The notes under the pieces: model-generated
The model's input: only the letters and a program-made list of their open reading frames with translations
Told to the model about the DNA's origin: nothing
The model's database searches: none
Made by a program: the position numbers and the translations under genes
Assembly: GCA_025201365.1 (NCBI GenBank)
Contig: JAIXMF010000115.1
Location: forward strand, 1-36,584
Source: Syncephalis plumigaleata
Taxonomy: Eukaryota > Zoopagomycota > Zoopagomycetes > Zoopagales > Piptocephalidaceae
Length of the DNA: 36,584 nt
Direction: 5' to 3'
In this document: in pieces, positions 9,736-20,808 of the stretch
Numbering within the stretch: position 1 is the stretch's first letter
How the letters are laid out: every line of letters starts with the position of its first letter

Positions 9736-11688
9736 TCAAATTAAACCGATGGTATTCAAACATACGCGTACTGCAGTGGGTGCTTCAGAAAGAAGCATAC
9801 GAGCAGATATATATGTATCCGGTCGAACAAGGTAAACAGCATGCTGATTTAGTAATGTACAATTGTAAACACTCGCCATAGTATTGTTGTCAAAGCAATC
9901 TCCTTGCTCGATATCAATATATACTGGAGTATTGTGAAATTGTCCGTTAAGATGGGAGACAATTACTCGAAGGCTATCCGGCAGATCATCCATCTTTCGC
10001 TTGACATTCACCCCGTGAAGAATAAACGCCATAGGTATCGGGGATTTATACATGCCAAGTGACTCGGTCAAACTCTTCAGTTCCTCGATGGGATTAGTTG
10101 ATGTTGCGACAGCTGTGTCAATGGTCACTATGCGACAATCTATAAATACAAGTGCGGTGTAGGATTTCTTGTTATTCGCAAAGAATCGATTGATATGAGT
10201 GTACGTAATAGTATTCGCATCAATCACTTGGCAATTGATGGCACGAGTACCTGGCGAGCAAAGTGGATCGGAGAAATACCAGAATGGAAACCATGATGAG
10301 GATGCTCTTTTCCACGCTGGTGTATCCGGAAAGATACCGTAATGCTCGGAGGATGCATATTTAACACGTAGTTGAGCATTCTTCTCGAGTAATGGTCGTG
10401 ACCAGACATTAGGCAAATATTGCATAAATCTTAACACTCGAGTAAGTAATAGAAACTTCCATGGCCGTTTAGCAATCGACGATAAACCTCTCGAATGATT
10501 AATGACCGCGTCAGCTATTGGGATCCTCTCTGTCGCGTAGGACTTGAGCAGCTCCGGTTTGGCAAGTCCATTGTAGACCATGCCAACCTTCCATGCAAGA
10601 TTCTCCGCATCTTGCAATCCAGTGTTCATACCTTGTGCTCCCATGGGACTGTGTACATGAGCAGCATCGCCACACAGGAATACACGCTTATCGTCAGAGA
10701 TGTACTTGGATGCGCGACATTCATTGGGACTGAAATAGGAAATCGACAGGATACACATTCTCTCTACGTTGTACGGATAATAGCGACGCTTAAACGTAGC
10801 GATCACTTCTTCCTCGGTGCAATTCGGACGATCGGTATAGCAATCCATGAACAAACGATATTGCCTTTCTTTACGCGCACGAATAACACCGCCATATCCA
10901 TCGTTATCGACGATAAAACTAGCAGCAGCAGCAGCAGCAGCAGCATTAATATTAGCGTTAAATATTGCTATAGTAATCGCCACTTACCATGAAGCTGGCA
11001 ACCACTCGGCATCAAGCTCAACATCGCAAACGCATACTTTAGAGCCGAGAGACTGGGCATTGAATTCCACACCGATTGTTTTACGTACACTACTGTGTCC
11101 GCCATCACAACCAATTACGTATGACGCGTGCCTCTCCACCATTTCCTCGGAGTCAACTCGTTTCAATCGTACGTTAACGTATGCCGCATCCTCCATGACC
11201 GTATGGGAAATATACTGCCATCCACGCTTCACTTTGATCCCCAGCTCAATTAATTTCTCCTGAAGTAAGGCTTCCGTGATGACTTGTCCGCAGCCCAGCA
11301 TGAAGGAATACTTGCTGCGAACACGCTCGATATCGAGAAATGAAATAAACTTACCCTTGATGTAAGTGGATAATTTGGTAAATGGATTGCCCGCCTTGAT
11401 GAACCGATCGATAAGTCCGTAGAAATCAAGCATCTCAAGAATACGAGGATGTATGACAGATGCACGTAGCTCATTCATTCCTTCAAACCTTCGTTCTAAT
11501 GCGAGATGTATTGGTGTACATGTGTAGATTATTATCAAGTTGAATATCCAGTATAGGCGTAGTAACTAACCATATATCTCGATTGGGACACCGGCTTCCG
11601 TAAGTATTATACCGGCCATTAGGCCAACAGGACCGGCGCCAATAATGATCACTGGATGACGTACATTTACTTGCAGATTGACATCCAT
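9736..11688 (-). CDS. FAD-dependent aromatic hydroxylase (phenol 2-monooxygenase/PHBH fold)
   Basis: Minus-strand exons 11688-11571, 11495-10988 and 10918-9736 give 602 residues. Residues 14-24 form the Rossmann dinucleotide motif (IIIGAGPVGLM). The DG motif is at 168-177 (GCDGGHSSVR), and the FAD ribityl-binding GD motif with its helix is at 292-310 (GDAAHVHSPMGAQGMNTGL). The C-terminal 200 residues match the position of the thioredoxin-like dimerisation domain of phenol hydroxylases. The reaction would be NAD(P)H- and O2-dependent ring hydroxylation; the substrate is not predictable. Intron 1 uses a GTTAGT donor. Intron 2 (10987-10919) ends in a (GCT)n run directly before its TAG acceptor; reading through it would give poly-Ala, but an in-frame stop sits at the donor, so it is intronic. 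Confidence 0.85.
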
Positions 11689-12121
11689 GACTGATACTGT
11701 ATTCAATGTAAAGGAATATCAATTGAACTGTTGTTGTTGCTGCTGCTGCTGTTGTATTTATTATAGTGAAATGATAATGATAAGTAAATGAAACTATTTG
11801 GAATTTGCGTCATACTAATCGGTATATTTAAATCGGTATTATCCGAGGAAGCTCGCACTGTCAGTTTAGCTAAATAGATTGTACATGGCAATGACGTAGA
11901 CGTTGCACGACAGTACATATGGGCGTTGATGTGACTCAATCAAATGAGTTGTAGTCATCTGATTCATCATCACATTACCTGTTATAATGTTGCACAACAA
12001 CGCCAGTAATTCTCGAATTATATGAAACTAATAGATAAGCATATACTCAATAACATATTTAATAATAATAGTAGCAACAATAATAACAATAATAGCAATA
12101 ATCATATAATGCGCCATAGCA
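11689..12121. other. Intergenic region between hydroxylase and SNAP genes
   Basis: It holds the hydroxylase promoter, with a (GTT/GCT)n run at about 11730-11753, and the 3' region of the SNAP gene with AAT repeats (12057-12105). No gene is seen. Confidence 0.4.
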
Positions 12122-13709
12122 TTATCGCATATCATCCGTGTCGAGTGTAGCAAATGCAGCATCGATTGCACGTATCTGCCATGATTCCAAATGGGAACGT
12201 GTTGTGAATGTAGCGCGCGACTCTTTGAATTTATCCGTATCATTAACGACCGCACAATCATACGCCATCTAACATCGTGTCATTCATATTAGATGATGCG
12301 TTATTCCTACCTGAATACCATGAACTTATACAATGCTACTCACCTTCAAGAATTGTCCTTGTGGCGATGTTTCAAATGACGGTAGTAACTCGATGGATTT
12401 CGCATTATGTCCATCAAGACGACCCCATGCACCGAGTGCCATCCAACATAGACCGCCGTTGAATAGATGCTGCGGTATGAGCAACTTATCCGATGGACGA
12501 TGTCGCATCTCATCGATGGCATCATCGAATGCGTGTACAGCATGTAGATAGTGACCGAATCGAGCTGCTGTCTCTGCCTCATGAATTCGCGTGTAGCAGT
12601 GGCGACTAAATTACACGATTAGTCAGTCAGTCAGTCAGTCAGTTAGTATAGGATGCACACCGTACGATCACACTTGCTAATCTTCTCCTTCTACTTCTCC
12701 CTACTTTCTTATCGCATCCTTATTACTCACCCGTCACCCGCTCGCTCGTATAGATCGGCAGCACGTTTATACATCTGAGCAGCACGTAATCCCGCGGCAC
12801 AGGGACCGACTTCCTCTTTGGCACGAGTAATACGGCTTATTTCTGCCTCGGCCAACTTACAGAGGAGATTAGCGGCTCGTGATTCACCGGTGGCCCCACG
12901 ACGTGTAAACAGCTCAATCGATCGTTCCAAATAGTCAATCGCTTTCTCATCTAGTTGCCCATTCAATTAGTCATTCGCCAGTACACTTACATACATCCAA
13001 TTGTATATCACTATTTACCATGTCGACATCCATTGGCCGCTTGAACTTGACACTTGTAGGCTTCCTCAAAGCAAACAGCCGCTTCATAGGCTGCCAGGTC
13101 ATCGCCATTCTCCTTGGATTCTGCCACTGCCGCGATAAATGCCTCACCCGCTGTGACATAAGCATTGGCAGCTTGAGCGTCTAGTATGAACGTTGTATTA
13201 ATACTATACACTTATGATACTGGATAGATGATATGAATGACAGGCATCATCCAGTAGTACTTACAATTACGCTTGCCCTTTGCATTAATGGCAGTCTCTT
13301 TAAGTTCCTCCGCTTTGTCTAGGGCATCCGTATTGGCGGATGTACCGCTTAATCCATGTGTTGACGTGGCACCGCCTTTAACACGAGTCTCGCTGATGAG
13401 CCACCAACGTCCGAACCAACCCAGATAAACGGTCTCAGCACCGCTATTGTAGCGTACAGTAGTAATGGCGCATACTTTATAGTTCTCGTAGATTATCTCG
13501 GGTAGCGGTGTGGCAACCGTAGCAAGTCGTCGTAGGAAACGACCTACATTAGCTGCCGTGGAAGCGGTGCCAGTAGTAGCTGGTGCAGTACCATCAGGAG
13601 AACGATCTTTACCAGTGGCAGCTAAATAGTTACGAAAGTGCTCGAATGTTGGCACTGTTTGCTGCGAGTAGTAAAGCAGTATACCTAGTAGGAAGAGTAA
13701 TGGAAACAT
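12122..13709 (-). CDS. SNAP (Sec17/alpha-SNAP-like) with N-terminal extension
   Basis: Minus-strand exons 13709-13265, 13180-13019, 12950-12731, 12605-12344 and 12268-12122 give 411 residues with consistent phases. From about residue 127 on it is SNAP-like: a TPR-type helical array with ALDKAEELKETA, AANAYVTAGEAF, EKAIDYLERSIELFTRRG, HLFNGGLCWMALG and PSFETSPQGQFLK, ending SHLESWQIRAIDAAF. SNAPs bridge SNARE complexes to the NSF ATPase for disassembly after fusion. Unusual is the first 125 residues: a hydrophobic start MFPLLFLLGILLYY and a segment PLPEIIYENYKVCAITTVRYN followed by VYLGWFGRWWLISE. The single Met in exon 1 is the first residue, so the extension is part of the same frame as SNAP helix 1. 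Typical SNAPs are about 290-310 residues. The extension's family is not recognised. Confidence 0.75.
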
Positions 13710-14172
13710 AATAACAGCAATGTTGATAGAAATAGTAGTAGCAGTAGCAGTAGTAGTAGACGAGCAAGAACAAAGTTAAGGAGCAACGTTCAATAATAAA
13801 CGATACTCAATCGCCAAGCCATTATACATCCTATTCTCTCTCTCTTTCTTAGTATTCCATTGTATTCATGTCCTATACAACATACTACAACGATATCGTA
13901 TATTGCTTATGATATAATTGTCAATTTATTTATTGAATAGAATATTAACAAGTCAATACATCAATTAATGAATAGGTTCCTGTATATCAACGTGTATAGT
14001 GTCAAAGAGTTGCAAATGGGACATACTAATTACTTGACTGGTATTTGGTAGTAATAGTAATAGTAATAGTGATGATGGTGGTGGTGGTGAATCATCAGAC
14101 ATCAATGGTGTGGATGTGTCGACTGTCCCAAAGTTCCTCCTCTTCCACACACACCTATTTGGAATCGTCGCC
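13710..14172. promoter_or_regulatory. Divergent promoter region, SNAP (-) and eL42 (+)
   Basis: 463 bp between two divergent start codons. It contains AGT/GTA trinucleotide runs (13725-13760), a TC-rich patch (13833-13851) and GGT repeats (14075-14090). No clear TATA box is seen. No gene. Confidence 0.45.
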
Positions 14173-15129
14173 ATGGTGGGTATCTCTAGTAGAAATGATG
14201 GATGGCATATATATCATCTACTGCAGTATCATGTACTCCATATCATATACTATCTAGAATGGATCAATCAATAGAGATGAATCTATGAGTGGATGGATGG
14301 ATGGATGAACATGGATGGATGAATATATATATGAGACATGAAGGAGTGAATCTTGAAAATACTCGTCTATTATGACTGCATACTAGATTACACTGAAGCT
14401 AGTCAACGACGTGAATACATAAGCGTGTACAGTCTACTTTAGACAGTGGCGTATATTCACATATATAATATGAATATTATTAACACGATCGTACTATGTG
14501 ATATTGATACAGGTCAACATCCCAAAGACCCGCAACACCTTCTGCAAGGGTAAAGAGTGCCGCAAGCACACACCACACAAGGTGACCCAATACAAGGCGG
14601 GCAAGCGTGCCGAAAACGCTCTTGGTAAGTAGTAATAACCAGATGCTATATAAATATCTAGATAGATAGATAGATGAACTATGTTATGACATTTAAGAAC
14701 ATTGTTCAAGTATACTATTATCTTGTTATTAGTTTATATAGCAACATCAACATCAACATTATCATATTACAAACTGCTTTTTATTAACATATTCTAATTG
14801 ATTGTATCATTCGATAGGTGAGCGTCGTTATCGTCGTAAGCAGGCCGGTTTCGGTGGTCAGACTAAGCCGGTGTTCCACAAGAAGGCCAAGACCACCAAG
14901 AAGGTTGTCTTGCGTCTTGAATGCACTGTCTGCAAATACAAGCAGCAATTGCCTTTGAAGCGTTGCAAACACTTCGAGCTCGGTGGTGACAAGAAGACCA
15001 AGGTAAGTTAACAATGATGATGATGATGATGAAATAGCAGCACATCTAGCATTGTATTAAATATTTATTAACTTTTATTGTTTACTTGTTATTATTATTA
15101 TTGTATAGGGTGCTGCTCTTGTTTTCTAA
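14173..15129 (+). CDS. RPL42: Large-subunit ribosomal protein eL42 (L44e/L36a)
   Basis: Exons 14173-14175 (the ATG alone), 14513-14624, 14818-15002 and 15109-15129 give 106 residues, exactly the family length. The sequence starts [20 protein letters not shown], continues with [20 protein letters not shown] and ends [21 protein letters not shown]; the four zinc-binding Cys (C12, C17 and a second CxxC pair) are present. The protein sits near the E site of the 60S subunit. Residue 56 is Pro (TKPVF), the form associated with cycloheximide sensitivity in fungi; Gln there gives resistance. The first coding exon ends directly after ATG at donor GTGGGT, followed by a 337-nt intron, a common layout for ribosomal-protein genes. 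Confidence 0.95.
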
Positions 15130-15520
15130 GCAGTTTGAAATTTATCCCTTTGGACACACACATTCTTCACCTCTATTTGTACGGTGTAGTCATGGTATCC
15201 CATTCGTTCAGATAGTGATGGCTATATGTGTTGAAATAAATTTGCTTCACCATGATATTATTTTATCATTTATATAGCTATAGTGTGTAAAAACGCGTCA
15301 TTTACTTTCTTTATATAACAAAATGGTACTCTTGATCTCTATATTAAAAAGTATATTTCGATGGCATTTCTTTTATTATATGAATAAATGAACAAGAAAG
15401 TAACTAATCTGTGCTAAATTGCAATGGAATAGGAAATGATGATAACACATTGGATATGTATACACATGTTGTGCGTGTATGTTCGTTCAAAGTATTTACG
15501 TATGAACATGGCGTAGCATA
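15130..15520. other. Convergent intergenic region with poly(A) signal
   Basis: It holds the 3' UTRs of eL42 (AATAAA at 15235-15240) and of the ammonium transporter (-). AT-rich; no gene. Confidence 0.5.
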
Positions 15521-16876
15521 CTATTTTTGAGATTCAACATCAATGGTAGTAGGTGAAGTTAGCGTGGTGGCATTCAATTCCACAGGAGAGGTCGGCTTCG
15601 ATATCTGATCATAGTTGTATTCACCCATTTGAGTGACATCAAGACCAAGGGCCTCCTCCTCCTCGTCAACACGTAGACGAAGCAATGGGATCTTATTCAT
15701 AATGAATAGAATGATAAGCGTGATGACAAATGCCCAGCCAGCACCGGCTGCACTAGCTGCCATCTGGATCGGTAGCTGAATCCAATGACCGTTGACCCAG
15801 CCACCCGGGATACTGGCATTATCAAGTGAAGCGATACTGGCATCGGCAAATATACCGGTTAGCAGATTGCCCACGAGGCCACCAACACCATGTACGCTGA
15901 ACACGTCGAGTGCATCGTCGTAGCGAAGTCGATGCTTGAGATCGCCGGCGAAATGGCAGACCACGCCCGCGATAATACCGAATACGAGTGCGGCCCATGG
16001 TTCAACGAAACCCGATGCCGGTGTGATGGCAACGAGTCCGGCCACGGCACCGCTACAAAAGTGGAAACTACTCAGTTTACGCTCGTGTCGATAAGCCAGC
16101 AGCATCCAGGTGAGTCCGGATGCAGCGGCGGCCACATTTGTCACGATGGCTGCCATACCGGCACGTCCATTAGCCGCGACAGCACTACCAGGATTGAAAC
16201 CGATCCAGCCAAACCATAGTAAAGCCGTACCCAGCATGACATTGGCGTAGTTGTGCGGCTTGAAGTTCTCCTTGCCAAAGCCTTGACGACGACCAACGAC
16301 GATGGCGTAGGCGAGTGCGGCGAATCCACTGCTCATGTGTACGGGAGTGCCACCCGCGTAATCGAGACTACCCAGGGTGCGTAGCCAACCGTTGGGTGCC
16401 CATGTCCAATAGGCAATCGGATTGTAGACGAGTGTCGACCAAATAAACAGGAATACAATGGCGGGCAGGATGCGAGAACGTTCGGCGGCGGCACCAAACG
16501 CTAATGCGGGTGTGAGTGCGGCAAACATACTCTGGTAGGTGCAGTAGACGGTCTCGGAGATGGTGGGCGCATTGGGATGTGGCGCATTACCGACGCCCAT
16601 GAGAAAGGCTTGCTTGAGATTGCCGATGAATACGCCACCATCTTTGGCGAGGGCCAACGAGTAGCCCCATACAAACCACTCGATACCGACCACGGCCAGA
16701 CTAAGCATACTAAGAAAGATGAGGGAGAGGGCGTTCTTGCTACGTGCCATACCACTGTAGAAGTAGCCGACACCTGGAATCATTATAAATACAAGGGCGG
16801 TGGAGGTGAGCACCCATGATTGATCGCCTCCGGAGAGTGAGGATACCTCTGCGCTTTGTCGTCGAATGAGATGCAT
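15521..16876 (-). CDS. Ammonium transporter, MEP/AMT family
   Basis: A single uninterrupted 451-residue frame. It carries ammonium across the plasma membrane as a trimer. It has the Amt signature region (residues 173-184, DYAGGTPVHMSS), the twin pore histidines H180 and H329 (DVFSVHGVGG), the AFGAAAERSR loop, and the fungal-type C-terminus PLLRLRVDEEEEALGLDVTQMGEY that contacts the neighbouring subunit. Eleven hydrophobic helices can be counted. It is closer to fungal MEPs (IPGGWVNGHWIQLPIQ before the last helix) than to plant AMT1. Intronless, unlike most genes here. Twelve GATA motifs lie in the 450 bp upstream, consistent with nitrogen control by GATA factors (inferred). Confidence 0.93.
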   Translation of the reverse strand: MHLIRRQSAEVSSLSGGDQSWVLTSTALVFIMIPGVGYFYSGMARSKNALSLIFLSMLSLAVVGIEWFVWGYSLALAKDGGVFIGNLKQAFLMGVGNAPHPNAPTISETVYCTYQSMFAALTPALAFGAAAERSRILPAIVFLFIWSTLVYNPIAYWTWAPNGWLRTLGSLDYAGGTPVHMSSGFAALAYAIVVGRRQGFGKENFKPHNYANVMLGTALLWFGWIGFNPGSAVAANGRAGMAAIVTNVAAAASGLTWMLLAYRHERKLSSFHFCSGAVAGLVAITPASGFVEPWAALVFGIIAGVVCHFAGDLKHRLRYDDALDVFSVHGVGGLVGNLLTGIFADASIASLDNASIPGGWVNGHWIQLPIQMAASAAGAGWAFVITLIILFIMNKIPLLRLRVDEEEEALGLDVTQMGEYNYDQISKPTSPVELNATTLTSPTTIDVESQK

Positions 16877-16879
16877 AAT

Positions 16880-17333
16880 GATATAAGATGAGATGCAACC
16901 AAGTAGTTGCTATTACTATTACTCGACAATAAAGTTGCAAGTAATAATAATCAATGAAAGAAGAAAGAATAATAGAGTCAGTTAGATATGTATTACACGT
17001 TACAATGTTAAATAAAATAACCATATAGGTAGATAAAGAGTAATTAGCAATAAATGATAGTAGCAGTAATAGATGAATAACCACTTTGACAACGAACGAG
17101 ATAATGGTACGTTTGCGTTATAGTAAATGATAGTAATCGCTTGCTTATTTATACATTTATAAATTACACAAGTAGATGGCACATCCACCTTGGCAATGAT
17201 AATTAATGATCATGACATTGCTCCTATTAGCCATTGACGTGATTGATAGATAACAGGACTGTTCATTGATAGTTAACGCATCCGAACCAGATTACTTGGA
17301 CATGTTCCTATAATAGTAAAGATACAGGAGATA
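16880..17333. promoter_or_regulatory. GATA-rich upstream region of the ammonium transporter
   Basis: GATA on the plus strand starts at 16880, 16985, 17032, 17056, 17100, 17129, 17198, 17245, 17249, 17278, 17321 and 17330; I found no TATC. About three would be expected per strand at this base composition. Fungal nitrogen regulators of the AreA/Gln3 type bind GATA cores, and ammonium transporters are their classic targets. Confidence 0.5.
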
Positions 17334-17819
17334 CAGCTGTCATACACTCCAGATCTAGTCATGTTGTAAGGTAATGCTATTCATTGAATGGAATGATACT
17401 GTAGTAGTGTACGAATAAGCGGAGGAATGGGCCACATGATGATAGATAATCATTAGATAGACTATGTACACGTACATGCATATCGGATCGTATGATGATT
17501 GGTGTGATACGGTTTGTGCTTGTAAAGGGCGGAAAAGGGAACAAGGCATTTTGATAGAGCAAATTAGCGATGAATGAATTGCACTCAACTCCTTCATCTT
17601 GTAATAACTTACTATTGTAAAATAAATGAATAAGTAAAGCTATAACAGTTACATATACAATTATATGATATTTATTCGTAAAAACAAAAAGGCTAACTGC
17701 GTAAATTGGTTGGAAAAGTCCTGTAAATAAAGACACTAGAATGAGACATGTCCCGTTTTAGTCTAATTTATCTTTTTTTATTTTATTACTATATTTCATT
17801 TTTATATACACGACGTGTA
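17334..17819. other. Intergenic region upstream of MTG1
   Basis: Anonymous AT-rich sequence with a T-rich tract just before the chosen MTG1 start. An in-frame ATG at 17748 would add a 24-residue hydrophobic, Tyr/Phe-rich extension encoded by that tract; I regard it as 5' UTR. Confidence 0.4.
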
Positions 17820-19412
17820 ATGAGTGGTTTCCGTACGTCGTTCACCTACCATCGGTCTATTAACTGGTTTCCTGGCCATATGGCCAAGGGATTACGACAG
17901 ATTAAGGAGCGACTACAACGTGACGTAGATCTGGTGGTTGAGGTGCGTGATGCAAGAATATCCTTTACCTATTCCTTTTTGTTCTTTGCTCGCTAGAGAA
18001 CAAGAACTAAAGGAATGCACACACTAATGAAGAAGAAAAAGTAATAGTTTACCTTAACTGCTTGATGCTATTACATTCCCTTCTCGTCTACGAATAGTCG
18101 GTTCGAGACATTGGCCCGACGGAAACAACGGCTTATCGTCTATAATAAGGCGGATCTGGCTGACCCTACCGCTGAAGTGGTAAGTAAACACGCGCGTATT
18201 TATACTTGCATAACTATAATATCAAAGAAATGGAAGAGGTAAGCCTCTATCTTCACCTTGATACTAATGACAATCGCGTATCTTATTAGGCAATTACACG
18301 TGCCTTTGAGGAATATCGAGGTCAATCCGTGTTGTTTACAGACGCGAACGGTAATCGTAATATAGACAAATTGCTTCAATGTGCTGCAGGTTAGTACACG
18401 AGATAGCTGGATGAATGAAGAGGAAGAAAACGATTACAATACGAGTAAATGGACTAATGATCGATGTACTATTACTACGACTATGATAATAATAATACTT
18501 AGATGTGGCTCGGAACAATCAAAGTCGCCTGTCGCGTACTACCGTGCTAGTCGTGGGGATGCCTAATGTTGGCAAATCCTCTATTATTAATGCGTTACGA
18601 AGACTAGGCGTGGGACGTGGTAGGTACCTACACAAATTAGTTAATAAAACAATAGGACTAGAGCTCTCGTATATTGTTATCGTTATTGTTTGTACGAACA
18701 TGTATTGTTTCAGGTAAAGCGGCAGCCACGGGTGCTCAACCGGGTGTAACGCGCGCTGTTGTCGGTACTATTAAAGTGTTTGAGAATCCGGATGTCTATA
18801 TTGTTGACTCGCCAGGTACGCGTCTGAATAGAATGTGATTGAACACCAGTACTGAATAGCAAGACACGATTATTGATATTGATATTGTTATTGATATAGG
18901 TGTTATGATACCACATATTGAGGATCCAATCACTTCACTCAAAGTGGCAATTACAGGAGGAGTACGTGATCATTTGGCGGATGAAGAAATCATGGTCGAT
19001 TATCTGTTGTTCCGTTTGAACCAAGCAAGCAATGAAACGTGAGTAAGGCCTTTTTTCGCTTTCCACTATTCTTGATTATTCTATTATTCGATTATTCCAT
19101 TATTCGATTATTCTATTATCAATAGCGAAATAAACGCGCATGTGTATTTGCAACGTACTAATGCTTATTATGGGTAACTTTACACTCAGATATGTGAATT
19201 TGTTTGGCCTACAGCAACCGACCGACAACGTCTATACGTTATTGACACAGACTGCATCTAGGATCGGGGCAGTTAGACGTGGCGGAGAAGTGGACACATC
19301 TGCTGCAGCCATGTACATTTTGCGTAAATATCGTGAAGGACGCTTAGGTCGCTTTACACTAGACGACTTTGATAATGATTCGCTTAAAAAGTATTTCTCA
19401 CCTAACAAATAA
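17820..19412 (+). CDS. MTG1: Mitochondrial ribosome-associated GTPase 1
   Basis: Exons 17820-17957, 18075-18179, 18290-18389, 18503-18619, 18714-18815, 18900-19038 and 19190-19412 give 307 residues. It is a circularly permuted GTPase of the YlqF/MTG1 family, acting in large-subunit assembly of the mitochondrial ribosome. The motif order is as expected: INWFPGHMAKGL at the N-terminus, G4 NKAD at 70-73, G1 GMPNVGKSS at 133-141 and G3 DSPG at 185-188, then the C-terminal helical domain (AVRRGGEVDTSAAA, FREG-like KYREGRLG). Exon 1 ends DAR and exon 2 starts IPFSSTNSRFETLARR, which matches the family only if the first intron is taken as AT-AC. The other introns are GT-AG. Confidence 0.92.
17958..18074 (+). 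other. U12-type AT-AC intron in MTG1
   Basis: The intron begins ATATCCTTT (17958-17966), the exact minor-spliceosome donor consensus. It contains TACCTTAAC (18050-18058), one base from the U12 branch consensus TTCCTTAAC, and ends in AC at 18073-18074, about 17 nt after the branch adenosine. Removing these 117 nt joins DAR to IPFSS in frame, restoring the conserved MTG1 DARIP motif. No GT-AG choice does this: the frame otherwise reaches a stop at about 17995. Confidence 0.88.
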
Positions 19413-20808
19413 ATCAAATTAAATGATTACACTTGCTTGATTGGGTAGTGACATTAATGATAGAGGATAGAGAGAGAGAGAGGAGTGACAATCAAGCGTA
19501 CGCGTGCGTGTATATGTTTGTATATGGTACTCCCACATTTTTCACCTCTTCACTTTTTCTTCTATCAGCCTCTATTATTTCTATACGGAGAACACAATGG
19601 CGACGGCATTGTTCTAGGAATAGCATCACGGGCTATGCTCGGCAACTGATTCCTTTTTGTGTTACAAAACGGTCATCCTATCAGCAATAACGATTAATAC
19701 AAACAGACTAGCGAGCAAGTAGGGCCGACTTACAAGTGGACTGGCTAGAATGCCGAGGTTTTCTGTCAGCAGTATATGATGAACAGGTTTGTCTGTTTCA
19801 TCAATGGTTACCCCGTGCAGTAGCCGTGTCAACGTTGAAATGTCAAGAAATCCATAGTTGAATGGATGAACACGCACACACACACATGTCATCAGCCAAG
19901 CGAGAGAAGGGAGACATGTTCCTTACTTTCTCTCTCTCTCTCTCTCTCTCTATTTTGCTCAATGTTTATCACTTGAATCATTTACGAATGAGCGTGTATG
20001 GATGTGATGCTCATACACACACATACGCATGCCTCTACCTATTATTATCAGATACGCGGGATGTAGTTGGCACTTGTCTCATCATCTGCATACACCACAC
20101 ACACACATATATACCCAGAAGCATACACACTTACATGGACGTATTCGCTCTTCAAGGGCACACATCGCTTTATCAAAACAACTGGTTATTTCGCCTTTTT
20201 TAGTGTCGTTCTAACTGCTGTGACCACGTGTTTCACGTAGGACGCTTGCCTATTGGTGCATGGCCGGTGTAATTACTGCCTTTCTTTCACCTGTTTTTGC
20301 TAATATTGGAGAGGAGAGGAAACAGACGGAATAATGCGTGCCATCGTACAACCAGTCATTAGCACAGTAATGGCTGTAATGACAATAGCATCGATAGTAG
20401 TCGTGCTTCCTTTCCCTCTTTTTCTTTTTCTTAATTGCGCAGGGCCAGCCACATGATATAAATCGTGCCACTGTCCTGTCCCCCAACTACTAATCGACGT
20501 TTACCTATCTCCACCACTATTTTACTTCTTTACTACTACACAGCTACTACTTTACTATAGCTTCCACTACTATTCATCCGCTTTCCTTGTTCACCTTTAG
20601 CGGTCCGATTCTATCCTACGTATAATTCACTCTTTTCTTTCTTATTAGGTATACGCTACTTTATTTATCAACTTGTTGGTAAATATTAATACGCAATCGA
20701 TTTGCGTCTATTTTGTTTGTCATAAGAACAGCAATAACAACAATAACAACAACACCACCAATAACCTCACATCCTCTCTCTATCCCATCCAATTCAAATC
20801 CATAAATC
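19413..20808. other. Intergenic region upstream of CAP protein 1
   Basis: 1.4 kb with GA/TC and CA microsatellites (19469-19482, 19927-19952, and CA runs near 19872-19885 and 20094-20107) and long pyrimidine-rich stretches from 20400 to 20660. A TATA box lies at 20457. No coding exon is supported; the many short frames are translations of repeats. Confidence 0.45.
20457..20463 (+). promoter_or_regulatory. TATA box of CAP protein 1
   Basis: TATAAAT in the context ACATGATATAAATCG, followed by a pyrimidine-rich leader. It is 346 bp upstream of the ATG, so the 5' UTR is long or contains an intron. Confidence 0.45.

Noticed and set aside
10919-10987. Poly-Ala segment as part of the hydroxylase
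   Set aside because: Reading through the donor meets an in-frame TAA at once; the (GCT)n run lies inside a 69-nt intron.
14176-14512. Possible box C/D snoRNA in the first eL42 intron (ATGATGG and CTGA-like boxes)
   Set aside because: The C-box match is imperfect, there is no terminal stem, and C'/D' boxes are not convincing.
17748-17819. Upstream ATG adding a hydrophobic N-terminus to MTG1
   Set aside because: The 24 added residues come from a T-rich tract typical of promoter or leader; the ATG at 17820 gives the normal family N-terminus. It is not fully excluded as a mitochondrial targeting extension.
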